Shown: in pieces, positions 56,043 to 64,000 of the stretch
Layout: each line of letters starts with the position of its first letter
Position numbering within the stretch: position 1 is the first letter of the stretch
Origin: Anaerolineales bacterium
GTDB lineage: Bacteria > Chloroflexota > Anaerolineae > Aggregatilineales > J027
Assembly (NCBI GenBank): GCA_020634155.1
Contig: JACKCI010000001.1
Coordinates: 1,674,001 to 1,738,000, forward strand
Reading direction: 5' to 3'
DNA: 64,000 nt
The notes under the pieces: model-generated
Seen by the model: only the letters and a program-made list of their open reading frames with translations
What the model was told of the DNA's origin: nothing
Databases searched by the model: none
Position numbers and translations under genes: made by a program

Positions 56043-57250
56043 TAGGGCATCCAAAAGATATTAGCGATAGGTTCAGCGATTAAAACGGTAGAGTCTCCTG
56101 TGGCAAGGTTGGTGAGATGCAAGGCACCTTCAGTCTGCTGGATGTTGCCGCTAATCCATACCACCGCTTGCTCATCAGGCGAGACCACAAAGCGATTACC
56201 TATCCATGCAACGCGGCGCACATCTTGAGATTCGCCGGGGTAGATGTCCTCCCCTAATGTTGATACTTCGCCATCCGCATTGAGACGGAGCATGCGAACC
56301 TTCGGCACCCCAAATTGGCAATTGGGATAGCGCCATTCCAAGAAGAGAAATTCTCCATTCCCTAGCTGGTAATTGGCGCTCAGTTGGGCGGTATCAGAGG
56401 CTTCATAATACACCGTCGATTGATCGAAGGAGGTTACTTGCCATGTAGCACACATCACCAAGCGTGAGCCGTCATAGTCGGCGGGCCATGTAATGGTTAG
56501 AGAGTCATCGGTAGGAGGGGCATCTCCAAGCCGCCAGCTAAGGTCATAGCCGAGATCAGCAATAGCCTGATAGAAGGTGCTATAGTCAGGATACTCGGAT
56601 CCAAGCTCAAGGGGGGTCGTGGTTTGGGTGGTAGGATCATAGTGCCCAATTTTTTCGACTACCAACGAACCATCGAAGTTAGAAGAGTAAGCCACTATTG
56701 AGAGGATGGTATTGTCTGCTAACCACTGGTTTTGAATACGGGAATCCCGCCCAACCTCTTGGCGGTCAGTGCCGTCCACCTTCACAATAAGGTCAATACC
56801 ATTGGAGCCGATTAGCACCCATTGGTTATCAGGTGACCAACTGACTTGCCAGATTTGGCGATTGGTGAAGGTCTCAAATGAGTCGAGCAGGGTGGAGATC
56901 ATGGTGGCTTTGTTAAACATATAAACTTCGGAGAGACCACGCTCACGCCGATGATAAGCCAACATAGTAGCATCAGGAGAGAGAAAAAGCTGTTCCGGCT
57001 CCACTTGGTCAGCGATGGGGGTAGAGGTCTTAGTTGCAAAATCCCAAATCAGCAAGTTGCCATCTTGGATGTAGACAATAGCCCCACTGGCGGTTAACTC
57101 GGCAGGAGTAGAGACATCGTTGGTCGTGGTTTGGGAATGGGTGGGAGCCGTGTTGCGGGTGCTGGACTCTAGCTCGGCAACTGGCTTATCCTCAGAGTTG
57201 CATGCAACCAACAGCAGCACGAACACTATCGCAATCAAACGTAGTCGCAT
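56042..57250 (-). CDS. Lipoprotein with TolB-like propeller, second paralog
   Basis: A 402-residue lipoprotein. Signal peptide with lipobox LLVAC (Cys17), a Ser/Thr/Asn-rich linker to about residue 55, and a six- or seven-bladed TolB/WD40-type propeller: FLSPDATMLAYHRRERGLSEVYMF, VSWSPDNQWVLIGSNGIDLIV, FVVSPDEQAVVWISGN. It is a divergent paralog of the 57324-58637 gene upstream; a terminator (57273-57297) separates them, so expression may differ. The ATG at 57250 is 9 nt after GAGGAG. Coupled by TAATG to the DUF711 gene. Role unknown. Confidence 0.85.
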   Translation of the reverse strand: MRLRLIAIVFVLLLVACNSEDKPVAELESSTRNTAPTHSQTTTNDVSTPAELTASGAIVYIQDGNLLIWDFATKTSTPIADQVEPEQLFLSPDATMLAYHRRERGLSEVYMFNKATMISTLLDSFETFTNRQIWQVSWSPDNQWVLIGSNGIDLIVKVDGTDRQEVGRDSRIQNQWLADNTILSIVAYSSNFDGSLVVEKIGHYDPTTQTTTPLELGSEYPDYSTFYQAIADLGYDLSWRLGDAPPTDDSLTITWPADYDGSRLVMCATWQVTSFDQSTVYYEASDTAQLSANYQLGNGEFLFLEWRYPNCQFGVPKVRMLRLNADGEVSTLGEDIYPGESQDVRRVAWIGNRFVVSPDEQAVVWISGNIQQTEGALHLTNLATGDSTVLIAEPIANIFWMP

Positions 57251-57272
57251 CACAAAATTCTCCTCATTAACG

Positions 57273-57297
57273 CAAAAAATCCCCCATAGCGGGGGAT
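57273..57297 (-). terminator. Terminator between the two propeller lipoprotein genes
   Basis: Minus strand stem ATCCCCC/GGGGGAT (57291-57297 with 57279-57285), loop of 5 nt, then TTTTTTGCG. It ends the transcript of the upstream paralog (57324-58637). Confidence 0.9.
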
Positions 57298-57323
57298 AGT
57301 GTAATCAATACACAGTTAAATCG

Positions 57324-58637
57324 TCAACTACGCGGCACTAGCATCACTGCGGTATAAGCGGTATCCGTATGGAAAGTAGCGGCATTCGATGAATCACGGG
57401 TCACATGGTGGAGTTGGGAGGTCACACCCGTCATCAAATCGGTGATGTTAATGGATGATTCGCCTTGGTCAAGGCCACCGCCAATCCAGATCGCATATTG
57501 ACCATCGGATGAGTATGCAATGTGTGGGCCAGTATCAGCAAAGAAAAAGCCAAGGTTGCGACTGGTGCCGGGGTCGATACCCTCAATAATCGTTTCTGTC
57601 TCACCATCGGGGGTGAGTTTGACTAAAGAAGCACGCATTTTGGCGTTATCGCAATCCTCAAAGTACCAGCGTACAAAGACTATAGAGCCATCAGCAAGGG
57701 TGAGGTTGTTGGTGAGAAAAACGGTATCACGCACAGTCAGTAGTTCTTCAATTTGGGTATCAACAGCAGTCGTCTCACGGGTGATTTGCCATGTGCCACA
57801 CATCGCTGGAATACCCTGAGCATTCGCAGGCGGGCCAACCAAATTGATGACCGGAATTGGATTCTCGGTATTAAGTTGAATTGCGCCTTGGAGGTCAACG
57901 CCAAGTTCTTGATGGACAAGGTCTTGGAACGGCACAAACGCAGAGACACCATTCAAACCAGCCGCGACGGTCTCGCCAATCGCAGAAGCGGCTTGCTCAA
58001 CAATCGGGATGTCTTCATCAGCAGTAGGGTCATAGCGGCGAACCTCTTGCACAGCCCCGTTTTGCTGAATAACAACCAATAGCGTACTATCTTCAAGCCA
58101 GAAAGGAGTCACGCCAAAGTTTTGGATAGAAGCGACACGGCGGCTGGTCACACCATCGATATTAGCGAGATACATAGAGGGGAAGTTAAAGATAATCACC
58201 CACTGCCCATCGGGTGAGGCTGGCCCTAGAAAAGCGAAATCACCCGATGAACGATAGAGTTGGCGTGGCTCTAGGGTCTCAACATCGGCAATAGTGATAT
58301 AACGAGAGCGAATGCTGACGATTTCATTATAGGCAATGTATTGACCATCGGGGGTTAGGGCCAAGCTAGGCGGGAAGATCATAGGGGCGATGGATTGGGT
58401 CTCCGTTTGTCCAGCGCGTTGCACATAGAGTGTTTGGCCTTGGACAAAAGCAAGGTCGTCAATAACATTGGGCCAAAGATCAAGCTCAGATGTGGTATCG
58501 GTGGTGGTGTTATTTGGAGAGGTGGTGGCACGACGGGGCGAAGTATTGCTGGATTCGACGCTGGGTTCTTCATCATTTCCACAGGCCACAACCGTCAATA
58601 ACAAGATGACTACCATAAATAACCAAAGTCGTTTCAT
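57324..58637 (-). CDS. Lipoprotein with TolB-like propeller, first paralog
   Basis: A 437-residue lipoprotein: signal sequence with lipobox TVVAC (Cys19), a Ser/Thr/Asn-rich linker (to about residue 50) and a beta-propeller with blades such as ALTPDGQYIAYNEIVSI, GPASPDGQWVIIFNF, IAYSSDGQYAIWIGGG. Related to the downstream gene in length, linker and the conserved Cys pair (MCGTWQITR; FEDCDN) which is also in the other protein (MCATWQVTS; YPNC). The ATG at 58637 has AAGGAG 6 nt upstream. Located outside the membrane; partner unknown. Confidence 0.86.
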   Translation of the reverse strand: MKRLWLFMVVILLLTVVACGNDEEPSVESSNTSPRRATTSPNNTTTDTTSELDLWPNVIDDLAFVQGQTLYVQRAGQTETQSIAPMIFPPSLALTPDGQYIAYNEIVSIRSRYITIADVETLEPRQLYRSSGDFAFLGPASPDGQWVIIFNFPSMYLANIDGVTSRRVASIQNFGVTPFWLEDSTLLVVIQQNGAVQEVRRYDPTADEDIPIVEQAASAIGETVAAGLNGVSAFVPFQDLVHQELGVDLQGAIQLNTENPIPVINLVGPPANAQGIPAMCGTWQITRETTAVDTQIEELLTVRDTVFLTNNLTLADGSIVFVRWYFEDCDNAKMRASLVKLTPDGETETIIEGIDPGTSRNLGFFFADTGPHIAYSSDGQYAIWIGGGLDQGESSINITDLMTGVTSQLHHVTRDSSNAATFHTDTAYTAVMLVPRS

Positions 58638-58711
58638 ACGCAACTCCTTGTGATGTTCAAGCCTATTCAGTACACTCTAGAGCGCATAGCAAAGTTCAAG
58701 GACAAGCACAA

Positions 58712-59962
58712 ATGATAGATGTTCAATACTTACGGAGCCAGTTTCCGGCTCTTCAGCACCCCATGGATAATGGTACTTATCCCATTTTTTTAGACAATCC
58801 GGCAGGCACCCAAGTGCCACAACGCGTGATTGATGCCGTTAGCCACTACTATACCTTTACAAATGCCAACTCCGGCGGTTTCTTTACCACTAGCCAACAG
58901 ACCGATGCCATGGTCAAAGCAGCACGGCGCTTGGCAGCGGATTTTCTGAATGCCCCACATGCGGATGAAATCGTGTTTGGGCCAAATATGACGACGCTGA
59001 TGTTCAGCCTGACTCGTGCCATTGGCAAGACGCTTCAAGCAGGGGATGAGATTGTATTGACACGCATGGATCACGATGCCAATGTCAATCCTTGGCTGTT
59101 GATTGCGGCGGATTATGGGTTGGTCGTGCGCTGGGTGGATATTCGAGAGGAAGATTGCACGCTGGACATGGGGAGCCTTGAGGGAGCATTAAGTGAGCGT
59201 ACCAAAGTGGTGGCAACAGTTCATGCAGCGAATTCGATGGGAACAATCAATCCAGTGGAGCAAATCGCAGAGATGGCCCATGCAGTCGGGGCGCTGTACG
59301 TGGTCGATGGGGTGCAGAGTGCGCCGCATGTGCCAATTGATGTGCAAGCGATTGGGTGCGATTTCTTCCTATGCAGTGCCTACAAGTTCTTTGGGCCACA
59401 CATTGGCGTGATGTGGGGACACCACGAATTGTTGGAGAGCCTGCCTGCCTACAAGGTACGGCCTGCGAAAGACAAAGCGCCCTACCGTTGGGAGACAGGA
59501 ACGCCAAGTTTTGAGACCATTGCGGGTACCCATGCCGCATTGAGCTATTTGGCAGAGATTGGGGAACGCTATGGGGATACCCATTCATATCCTGCATTTA
59601 GCGGGACGCGGCGTCATCTCAAACAAGCCATGCAGGTATTGGGTGATTACGAGCGCGAGTTGGTCAGTCATTTGATTGATGGCTTGCAAAAACTGGGCGG
59701 TGTGACCATTGCGGGGATTACTGATTCGAAGCAGTATCATCTGCGAGTGCCAACGGTGGCGTGTGTATTTGAGGGCCACACACCGGATGCAGTAGCGGAG
59801 TATCTAGCCCAACAGGGAATCTATGTCTGGAGTGGGAATTATTACGCCGTCGAGATTATGGAGCGCCTCAATCGACCCGACGGGATGGTACGGATAGGCT
59901 TGGCGCATTACAACACGCATGAAGAAATTGAGCGGTTGTTGGCAGTCCTCGCTACCCTATAG
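58712..59962 (+). CDS. Cysteine desulfurase-like PLP enzyme
   Basis: A 416-residue class V aminotransferase-fold protein, closest to the cysteine desulfurase-like subfamily. PLP site: His121, Asp199 in VDGVQSAPH and the Schiff-base Lys225 in CSAYKFFGPH. FLDNPAGTQVPQRV near the start and ANSGG are family motifs. The mobile Cys loop of true SufS/IscS enzymes is not obvious (GNYYAVEIM in the C-terminal part), so desulfurase activity is unproven; other possible reactions are selenocysteine lyase or a lyase. The ATG at 58712 is 9 nt after AAGGA. Ends at a terminator. Confidence 0.88.
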   Translation: MIDVQYLRSQFPALQHPMDNGTYPIFLDNPAGTQVPQRVIDAVSHYYTFTNANSGGFFTTSQQTDAMVKAARRLAADFLNAPHADEIVFGPNMTTLMFSLTRAIGKTLQAGDEIVLTRMDHDANVNPWLLIAADYGLVVRWVDIREEDCTLDMGSLEGALSERTKVVATVHAANSMGTINPVEQIAEMAHAVGALYVVDGVQSAPHVPIDVQAIGCDFFLCSAYKFFGPHIGVMWGHHELLESLPAYKVRPAKDKAPYRWETGTPSFETIAGTHAALSYLAEIGERYGDTHSYPAFSGTRRHLKQAMQVLGDYERELVSHLIDGLQKLGGVTIAGITDSKQYHLRVPTVACVFEGHTPDAVAEYLAQQGIYVWSGNYYAVEIMERLNRPDGMVRIGLAHYNTHEEIERLLAVLATL

Positions 59963-59971
59963 TAGATAAAG

Positions 59972-59998
59972 CAGCCGCCTATTACAGCGGCTGTTTTT
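59972..59998 (+). terminator. Terminator after the PLP enzyme gene
   Basis: Perfect 7-bp stem CAGCCGC/GCGGCTG (59972-59978 with 59987-59993) followed by TTTTT. It lies between this gene and the convergent BON gene. Confidence 0.9.
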
Positions 59999-60239
59999 AG
60001 ACACGGATGCGTTCAGTGGGTTGGGCAATCTTCTTATTAACTGTCAATTGGCTTTTGACGCGCAAAGCAGATGACACCGACTCGACGGTAGCGATGGCCT
60101 CAAACACAAGGTCTTCGCGGTCTACCTCACCGATAAGGGTCACTTGGCGACCATCAACCTGCACATGGATGGGAAGACTGGCAGTAAAGGTATTGCGTTT
60201 GAGGGCAGCGAGAACCGCCGCAGTAATCTTGGCCTTCAT
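59997..60239 (-). CDS. BON domain protein
   Basis: An 80-residue single-domain protein with the BON fold pattern: ITAAVLAALKRNTFTASLPIHVQVDGRQVTLIGEVDREDL then AIATVESVSSALRVKSQL, in which VxGxVxLxGxV and the V-G-like turn are the core. AAGGAG precedes the ATG by 7 nt. BON domains often bind lipids at the cell envelope, but there is no signal peptide. Its upstream region holds a promoter-like sequence with a dyad at 60317-60341. Confidence 0.85.
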   Translation of the reverse strand: MKAKITAAVLAALKRNTFTASLPIHVQVDGRQVTLIGEVDREDLVFEAIATVESVSSALRVKSQLTVNKKIAQPTERIRV

Positions 60240-60316
60240 TAAAAACTCCTTGAACCATAGTTCATAAAGGCTCTCTTAATAAACAAATGAATTTATAACC
60301 CAATTTAATTTATTTT

Positions 60317-60341
60317 CTAACAGCTTGGCGCTGGCTGTCAA
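60317..60341 (-). promoter_or_regulatory. Promoter and dyad upstream of the BON gene
   Basis: Minus strand TTGACA at 60336-60341, with inverted repeat ACAGC-N9-GCTGT across the spacer. This sequence resembles the one at 7318-7344 before the TPR gene (TTGACAGCC, then GCTGTT and AG). The -10 box is poor (AGAAAA or TAGAAA). Confidence 0.35.
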
Positions 60342-60369
60342 GTTAGGTCGGGAAAATTTCACAAATCCT

Positions 60370-62895
60370 TTATTCAAGGGTGATGCCCGATTCTATTACT
60401 ACCAAATCCCCAACAGGTTCACCCTCAACCGTCACAGGCAAACGCGGCCCCAGTACCGGATTATAGACGCCGATATGGATTTCAGCCTTACGGGTAGGCG
60501 GCAAATCGGCATCAATGGCCCACTCGCGCTTGTCTTGCAGAATCATGTCGTGCGACAAAATCCGCAAAGGGAACAAGCCCCCCATCAAATCACCGTCGAC
60601 TTGGTCGAGAATTTCACCCGTCTCGCTATCAATAAGGTGAACAAAAACGCTATAGTCGGTGGTGGGTGGGTTTATACCCCGCCAATAAAGTTTGAGCGTA
60701 AGAGTTTGGCCGCGTTGAAAGGTGGTGGTCGGTAAATCGTAGCCGAGCAGTTGCACGGTATCACCAAAGATGACATCGGTTAGGGGATTTTCGGGGGTGA
60801 CGTCGGCAAAGGCGGCCTCAACATCAATGGCATACAGTTCATGGCGTTGGCGACCATCATCAATGGGCGTGAAAATCGGCTTCAACACACGAGCGATGGG
60901 TTGACCATAGGGGCCGTCAGGTGCCCATGTCTCGCCAACAGGAGGCAAGGGGTAGACCCATGCCAAGCGTGTCCATGCCCACACTTGATTGGGGATGAGG
61001 TCGTAAGCCGTCCAGAGAAAGCCACCCGAATAGTTGATATAAACATCGTAACCTTGAAGGTTGGTCACATCGGTGGGGATAAAGTCATCATTAATTGTCC
61101 AATCAGGAAAATAGAAGCTGAGGCGGTTCTCGCCCGGAGCCAATATCCGCAGATTGGGGGTTGCTTGGGTAGCAGCGTAGTCTTCGAGTACCTCGACGGT
61201 TTGCATCAAGGCGGGGTTGGCATAGGCGTATTTTTCGCGGTCGGTGTCAATGCCAGTATCGTTGAACGTGTTGAGGGCGGTGTGATAAGTAGCCGCCAGC
61301 AAGGACGGTAAGCAAAGCAAAACGATGACTGTGTTGGTAGCGATACGCCGCGCTCGGTTTTGGCTAAGGATGGGCAGTAGTAAGGCAACCAATAGAGCTG
61401 CGACAGGGGCTTGGAGCAAGGGCGTGATAGTCAGGCCGAGGCGGTAGTGATAGCTGAACGACCAGAAATAGACAGCGAAAAAGGGCAAACCTACCCCCCA
61501 TGAAAGCCAAACAGCTTGTCGATGGTCGGTGGCGAGTTGTTGCCATGTGAGGCGACCCTGCCAGAGCAGAAGGGCCACACCAACCAGCAATAAGACCCCC
61601 TCAATCAGACTCATGGGGCGCTGGGGTTCGCGGATGCCATTGATGGCGGCCCAAGTGGTATCACGCGACCAACCATCGGCAGGAATCATTAGCATCGTGG
61701 GCAAAATAGCTATGCTGATGAGGGCAAAGGCAGCTAATACTAGCACGGCACGCTGCCAATCATGCTGGCGATAGGCGTTTATCAACAGCCAGCTAGTCAC
61801 AAGAACAACGAGTATCCAGAGCCACTGTAATTGAAGGCCGGAGCGTTGGGCAAGGTCTTGCCAATAGGCGGCGGGCAAGTTCGTCCAGCGATGACCCAAC
61901 AGGATATTGCGGATATACCACATGCCCGCGAGGGGTGCGGCGGTTATCATGCTGAGGAGTGTAATACGGAAGCGCTCACCGAACCAAGGCCATGCGCTAC
62001 GGCGGTAGGCATCCATCAAGGCGAAGGCCATCACCAGACCAACGCCCAAAACATAAGCGCCAGCGGTGGGCTTAGTCCACATCGACCCGCCAACCATCAA
62101 GCCCGACAGCACGCTATAGCGCCAATCGAGGGTACGCCATGCCAGCACGTAGAAGACAATGCCGAGGGTAAAGTACAGAGCAACAACATGCTCCAAATCA
62201 CCGGAACTAGACCAGACCAACGCAGCGGGCGAGAGCAACCAGAAGGCCGCCGTCACTAGCCCGATGATGCGTTGACCATAGACACGCCAGCCCAAGAGAT
62301 AGGCCGCCATTGTGCTTGACAGGATAAACCAAGGCACAGCGGCACGGGCGGCATGGTCGTTGATTTCGCCCCATGAAAGTTGAGCAAAGGTAAAGGTCAA
62401 TGGCACCATCTGGGGATAATAGTCAATGCGGGCGGGGATATGGCCCTCCAGCATGAAGATTTTGGCATTATAGCCGAATGTCCAGAGGGTGTCATAGCGC
62501 AGAAAAGGCCAAAAGGCGGTATCCCATGCGCTGGCGAGGATGCCAAGGGCAATCATAACCCAAAGGGTGGTGGTCAAGGAACGATAGCGCGGCGCGGCGG
62601 GTTCAGGTAAATCGGTCACGCCCTCCAAGCGGCGGGGCCATGCGATGGCGGCTCCCATCGCAGCGAGAACAAGGGTGCCACTAAGCGCGGTGAACCATGT
62701 AAAGGTGCCAAAGGAACCAAGGACAAAGAGCCATGTGGTGCCGAAGAGAGGGCCAAGGGCCAAGCCGACTGCGCTAACTGTCGCCCAATCATGCCAATCG
62801 CGGCGGGGCAGGATAGCAAAGGCCCAAGGCAGGCCAATCCCCAGAAAAAACCACGCCATCGTGGGGGTTGCAGCTAAGAATGGTTCCAACCACAT
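60370..62895 (-). CDS. Large GT-C-like membrane protein with C-terminal beta domain
   Basis: An 841-residue protein with about 12 to 14 membrane helices (residues 1-530 region) and a soluble C-terminal part (about residues 560-841). The segment FLRYDTLWTFGYNAKIFMLEGHIP (about 150-175) holds the Asp-containing loop seen near the start of glycosyltransferase GT-C enzymes. The C-terminal domain includes strands of a beta-sandwich (VQLLGYDLPTTTFQRGQTLTLKLYWRG; DYSVFVHLID). The ATG at 62895 (GGAG 7 nt upstream) overlaps the end of the preceding GT-C gene by 22 nt. A longer ORF to 63003 lacks support. Confidence 0.8.
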   Translation of the reverse strand: MWLEPFLAATPTMAWFFLGIGLPWAFAILPRRDWHDWATVSAVGLALGPLFGTTWLFVLGSFGTFTWFTALSGTLVLAAMGAAIAWPRRLEGVTDLPEPAAPRYRSLTTTLWVMIALGILASAWDTAFWPFLRYDTLWTFGYNAKIFMLEGHIPARIDYYPQMVPLTFTFAQLSWGEINDHAARAAVPWFILSSTMAAYLLGWRVYGQRIIGLVTAAFWLLSPAALVWSSSGDLEHVVALYFTLGIVFYVLAWRTLDWRYSVLSGLMVGGSMWTKPTAGAYVLGVGLVMAFALMDAYRRSAWPWFGERFRITLLSMITAAPLAGMWYIRNILLGHRWTNLPAAYWQDLAQRSGLQLQWLWILVVLVTSWLLINAYRQHDWQRAVLVLAAFALISIAILPTMLMIPADGWSRDTTWAAINGIREPQRPMSLIEGVLLLVGVALLLWQGRLTWQQLATDHRQAVWLSWGVGLPFFAVYFWSFSYHYRLGLTITPLLQAPVAALLVALLLPILSQNRARRIATNTVIVLLCLPSLLAATYHTALNTFNDTGIDTDREKYAYANPALMQTVEVLEDYAATQATPNLRILAPGENRLSFYFPDWTINDDFIPTDVTNLQGYDVYINYSGGFLWTAYDLIPNQVWAWTRLAWVYPLPPVGETWAPDGPYGQPIARVLKPIFTPIDDGRQRHELYAIDVEAAFADVTPENPLTDVIFGDTVQLLGYDLPTTTFQRGQTLTLKLYWRGINPPTTDYSVFVHLIDSETGEILDQVDGDLMGGLFPLRILSHDMILQDKREWAIDADLPPTRKAEIHIGVYNPVLGPRLPVTVEGEPVGDLVVIESGITLE

Positions 62896-64000
62896 AAACT
62901 CACTCCAATAGCAAGACAGGCCGCTAAAGACCAAACCAGATAATATCGTTGCCACGCCAGCGGGACACTCAACAGAAGAGCTAGTGCCGTCAGCAACATC
63001 CATGCCAATAGGACACGGGCAGCAGGGTCAGGGTTCCGCCGCCATAGGCCCACCATGCCCCAACCAATGAGAATTGTCGCACCCCACCCCATGATAGGCG
63101 TCATCTGCCAACCTGCAAGGCCTGATGTTTGATAGCGGGTAATTTGAGCATCAAGGCGCGGCCCATCAGCAAAGGCGTCGGACTCATAGTATTGCACCTC
63201 GCTCAAGAAAGGTTGCTGAATAAGGGCCAAGGCGCGTTCCGACCAGTGCTGATAGGCGTCAGGGCTGGCGCGAGTTTGGCCTTGCAAGACCTCGGCACGG
63301 AGTTCAGCCGCAAGTACCACACGCGAGATGGGTGCGCCCCAGATAGCGGGCGTCAAGATAAGATACACTGTAAGAGCGATAGCGCCAGCACTGAGCCAGC
63401 GCCAACGCGGGGATACTGTCAGCCATAAAGTGAGCAGCACAGCCCCAACGCTGATGGCACCCGTCGGCTTGACCGCCAAGCATAGCCCACTGACTAGACC
63501 TAGCCATAGCCAGCGCAGGAGCTTCATACGGCGGGCATTGAGCATACCGAGCCAGACGACGGCAAGGCTGAGGCTCCCCAAGGCCGCTTCTTGCATAACC
63601 CGCCGACTGCTGAGAAGCCATGCCGGATGGGTGGCAATCAGGGCCGCCGCTATCAGAGCAGGCCAAGACCGCCGCCCCACTAGCCAGACGATGTTATAGG
63701 CTAAGGGGACGCTTAACATTGCGAGAAAGGTCATCGCTATGCGACCAAGATAGAGCGCAGTCAGGCTGGGCCAACGCCCATTGTCGATATTCCACTGCAC
63801 CGGATAGGCATAGTACCAAGGCGGGGGCCAATCGTACACCCCACCCAGCCATAACATCAAGCCTGTCAAATAAGCGGAGGTGGTGCCCGTGAGGAGGCGG
63901 ATGTGTTCAGGGGAATCGATTTGGATAGGGGGTGTGACAAGGAGTTGGTCGGGATGACCTTTGACGGCATAGGTTAAGAAGTCATGGCTTTTGAACAGAT
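62874..64000 (-). CDS. GT-C membrane glycosyltransferase (5' end outside the window)
   Basis: A multi-pass GT-C-type protein whose reading frame is open to the window edge: reading back from the TTG at 63869 the frame continues without a stop through YAVKGHPDQLLVTPPIQIDSPEHIRLL to position 64000, so it is 5'-truncated by the window and has at least 375 residues. Family features: SHDFLTYAVKGHPD near the edge, a luminal loop, about eight helices, and AKPTG-like LAVKPTG followed by a large loop with QHWSERALALIQQPFLSEVQYYESDAF. PMT-like. Its stop overlaps the next gene by 22 nt; the pair may act in the same glycan pathway. Confidence 0.85.
   Translation of the reverse strand, partial: LFKSHDFLTYAVKGHPDQLLVTPPIQIDSPEHIRLLTGTTSAYLTGLMLWLGGVYDWPPPWYYAYPVQWNIDNGRWPSLTALYLGRIAMTFLAMLSVPLAYNIVWLVGRRSWPALIAAALIATHPAWLLSSRRVMQEAALGSLSLAVVWLGMLNARRMKLLRWLWLGLVSGLCLAVKPTGAISVGAVLLTLWLTVSPRWRWLSAGAIALTVYLILTPAIWGAPISRVVLAAELRAEVLQGQTRASPDAYQHWSERALALIQQPFLSEVQYYESDAFADGPRLDAQITRYQTSGLAGWQMTPIMGWGATILIGWGMVGLWRRNPDPAARVLLAWMLLTALALLLSVPLAWQRYYLVWSLAACLAIGVSLCGWNHS

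Noticed and set aside
1..64000. CRISPR arrays, tRNA and rRNA genes
   Set aside because: No regularly spaced direct repeats and no cloverleaf or rRNA-like sequence were recognised by eye in the non-coding gaps.

Overview
The window reads as a chromosomal segment of a Chloroflexota bacterium, most likely an Anaerolineae-type lineage. This is inferred from Thr/Pro-rich linkers of the TATPT type after lipoprotein and signal-anchor segments, many TPR, beta-propeller and GT-C membrane proteins, an AroK-AroB fusion, a T-box-controlled trpE, a FabL-type enoyl reductase and a moderate GC content. No rRNA or tRNA gene and no CRISPR array was seen. Genes are tightly packed, with many ATGA start/stop overlaps and several convergent pairs whose 3' ends overlap.

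Layout. (1) 1-3943, minus: a TetR-controlled drug-type ABC exporter (ATPase, two ABC-2 permeases, second ATPase cut by the window edge) with a dyad operator at 3960-3992. (2) 4094-8200: ferritin, two paralogous TPR signal-anchor proteins and a VTT/DedA-like membrane protein. (3) 8175-17770, minus: one aromatic operon, aroH-aroF-tyrA-aroA-(hydrolase)-aroE-(pentapeptide protein)-aroC-aroKB-aroQ. It encodes all seven shikimate steps plus chorismate mutase and prephenate dehydrogenase, behind a Phe/Tyr-rich leader peptide and an intrinsic terminator. (4) 17794-20200, minus: trpE-trpG behind a tRNA-Trp T-box. (5) 20272-28974: two secreted internally duplicated paralogs, a GT-C glycosyltransferase, a Ser/Thr kinase-NTPase-TPR protein, a TPR protein and a GNAT-like protein. 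(6) 29054-36230: envelope and signalling proteins (acidic membrane protein, degenerate histidine kinase, FHA protein, secreted SH3/propeller protein), the GTPase Der, a structured intergenic region and a free-standing Clp_N protein. (7) 36274-47296: glycosyltransferases, a receiver-kinase hybrid, FabL, a DUF309 protein, a secreted hydrolase and a large GAF/PAS histidine kinase. (8) 47280-48338: a Cys/Met-rich leader peptide and terminator ahead of a thiosulfate/mercaptopyruvate sulfurtransferase. (9) 48467-52200: an accessory segment with DUF433, a TIR-FGE protein whose C-terminus looks like a diversity-generating-retroelement variable region, a large inverted-repeat element, a truncated YgiT-type gene, a DUF4258/YgiT pair and an orphan MNT nucleotidyltransferase. 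(10) 52331-64000: lipoproteins, a Rossmann protein, a DUF711 protein, a PLP enzyme, a BON protein and two GT-C membrane proteins, the last open at the window edge.

How they work together. Amino-acid supply is governed here by three different RNA attenuators. The T-box senses uncharged tRNA-Trp for anthranilate synthase. Ribosome stalling at a run of Phe and Tyr codons is inferred to control the whole common aromatic pathway. Ribosome stalling at a run of Cys codons is inferred to control sulfurtransferase synthesis. The two leader-peptide attenuators and the TIR-FGE variable-region candidate are the observations most worth following up.
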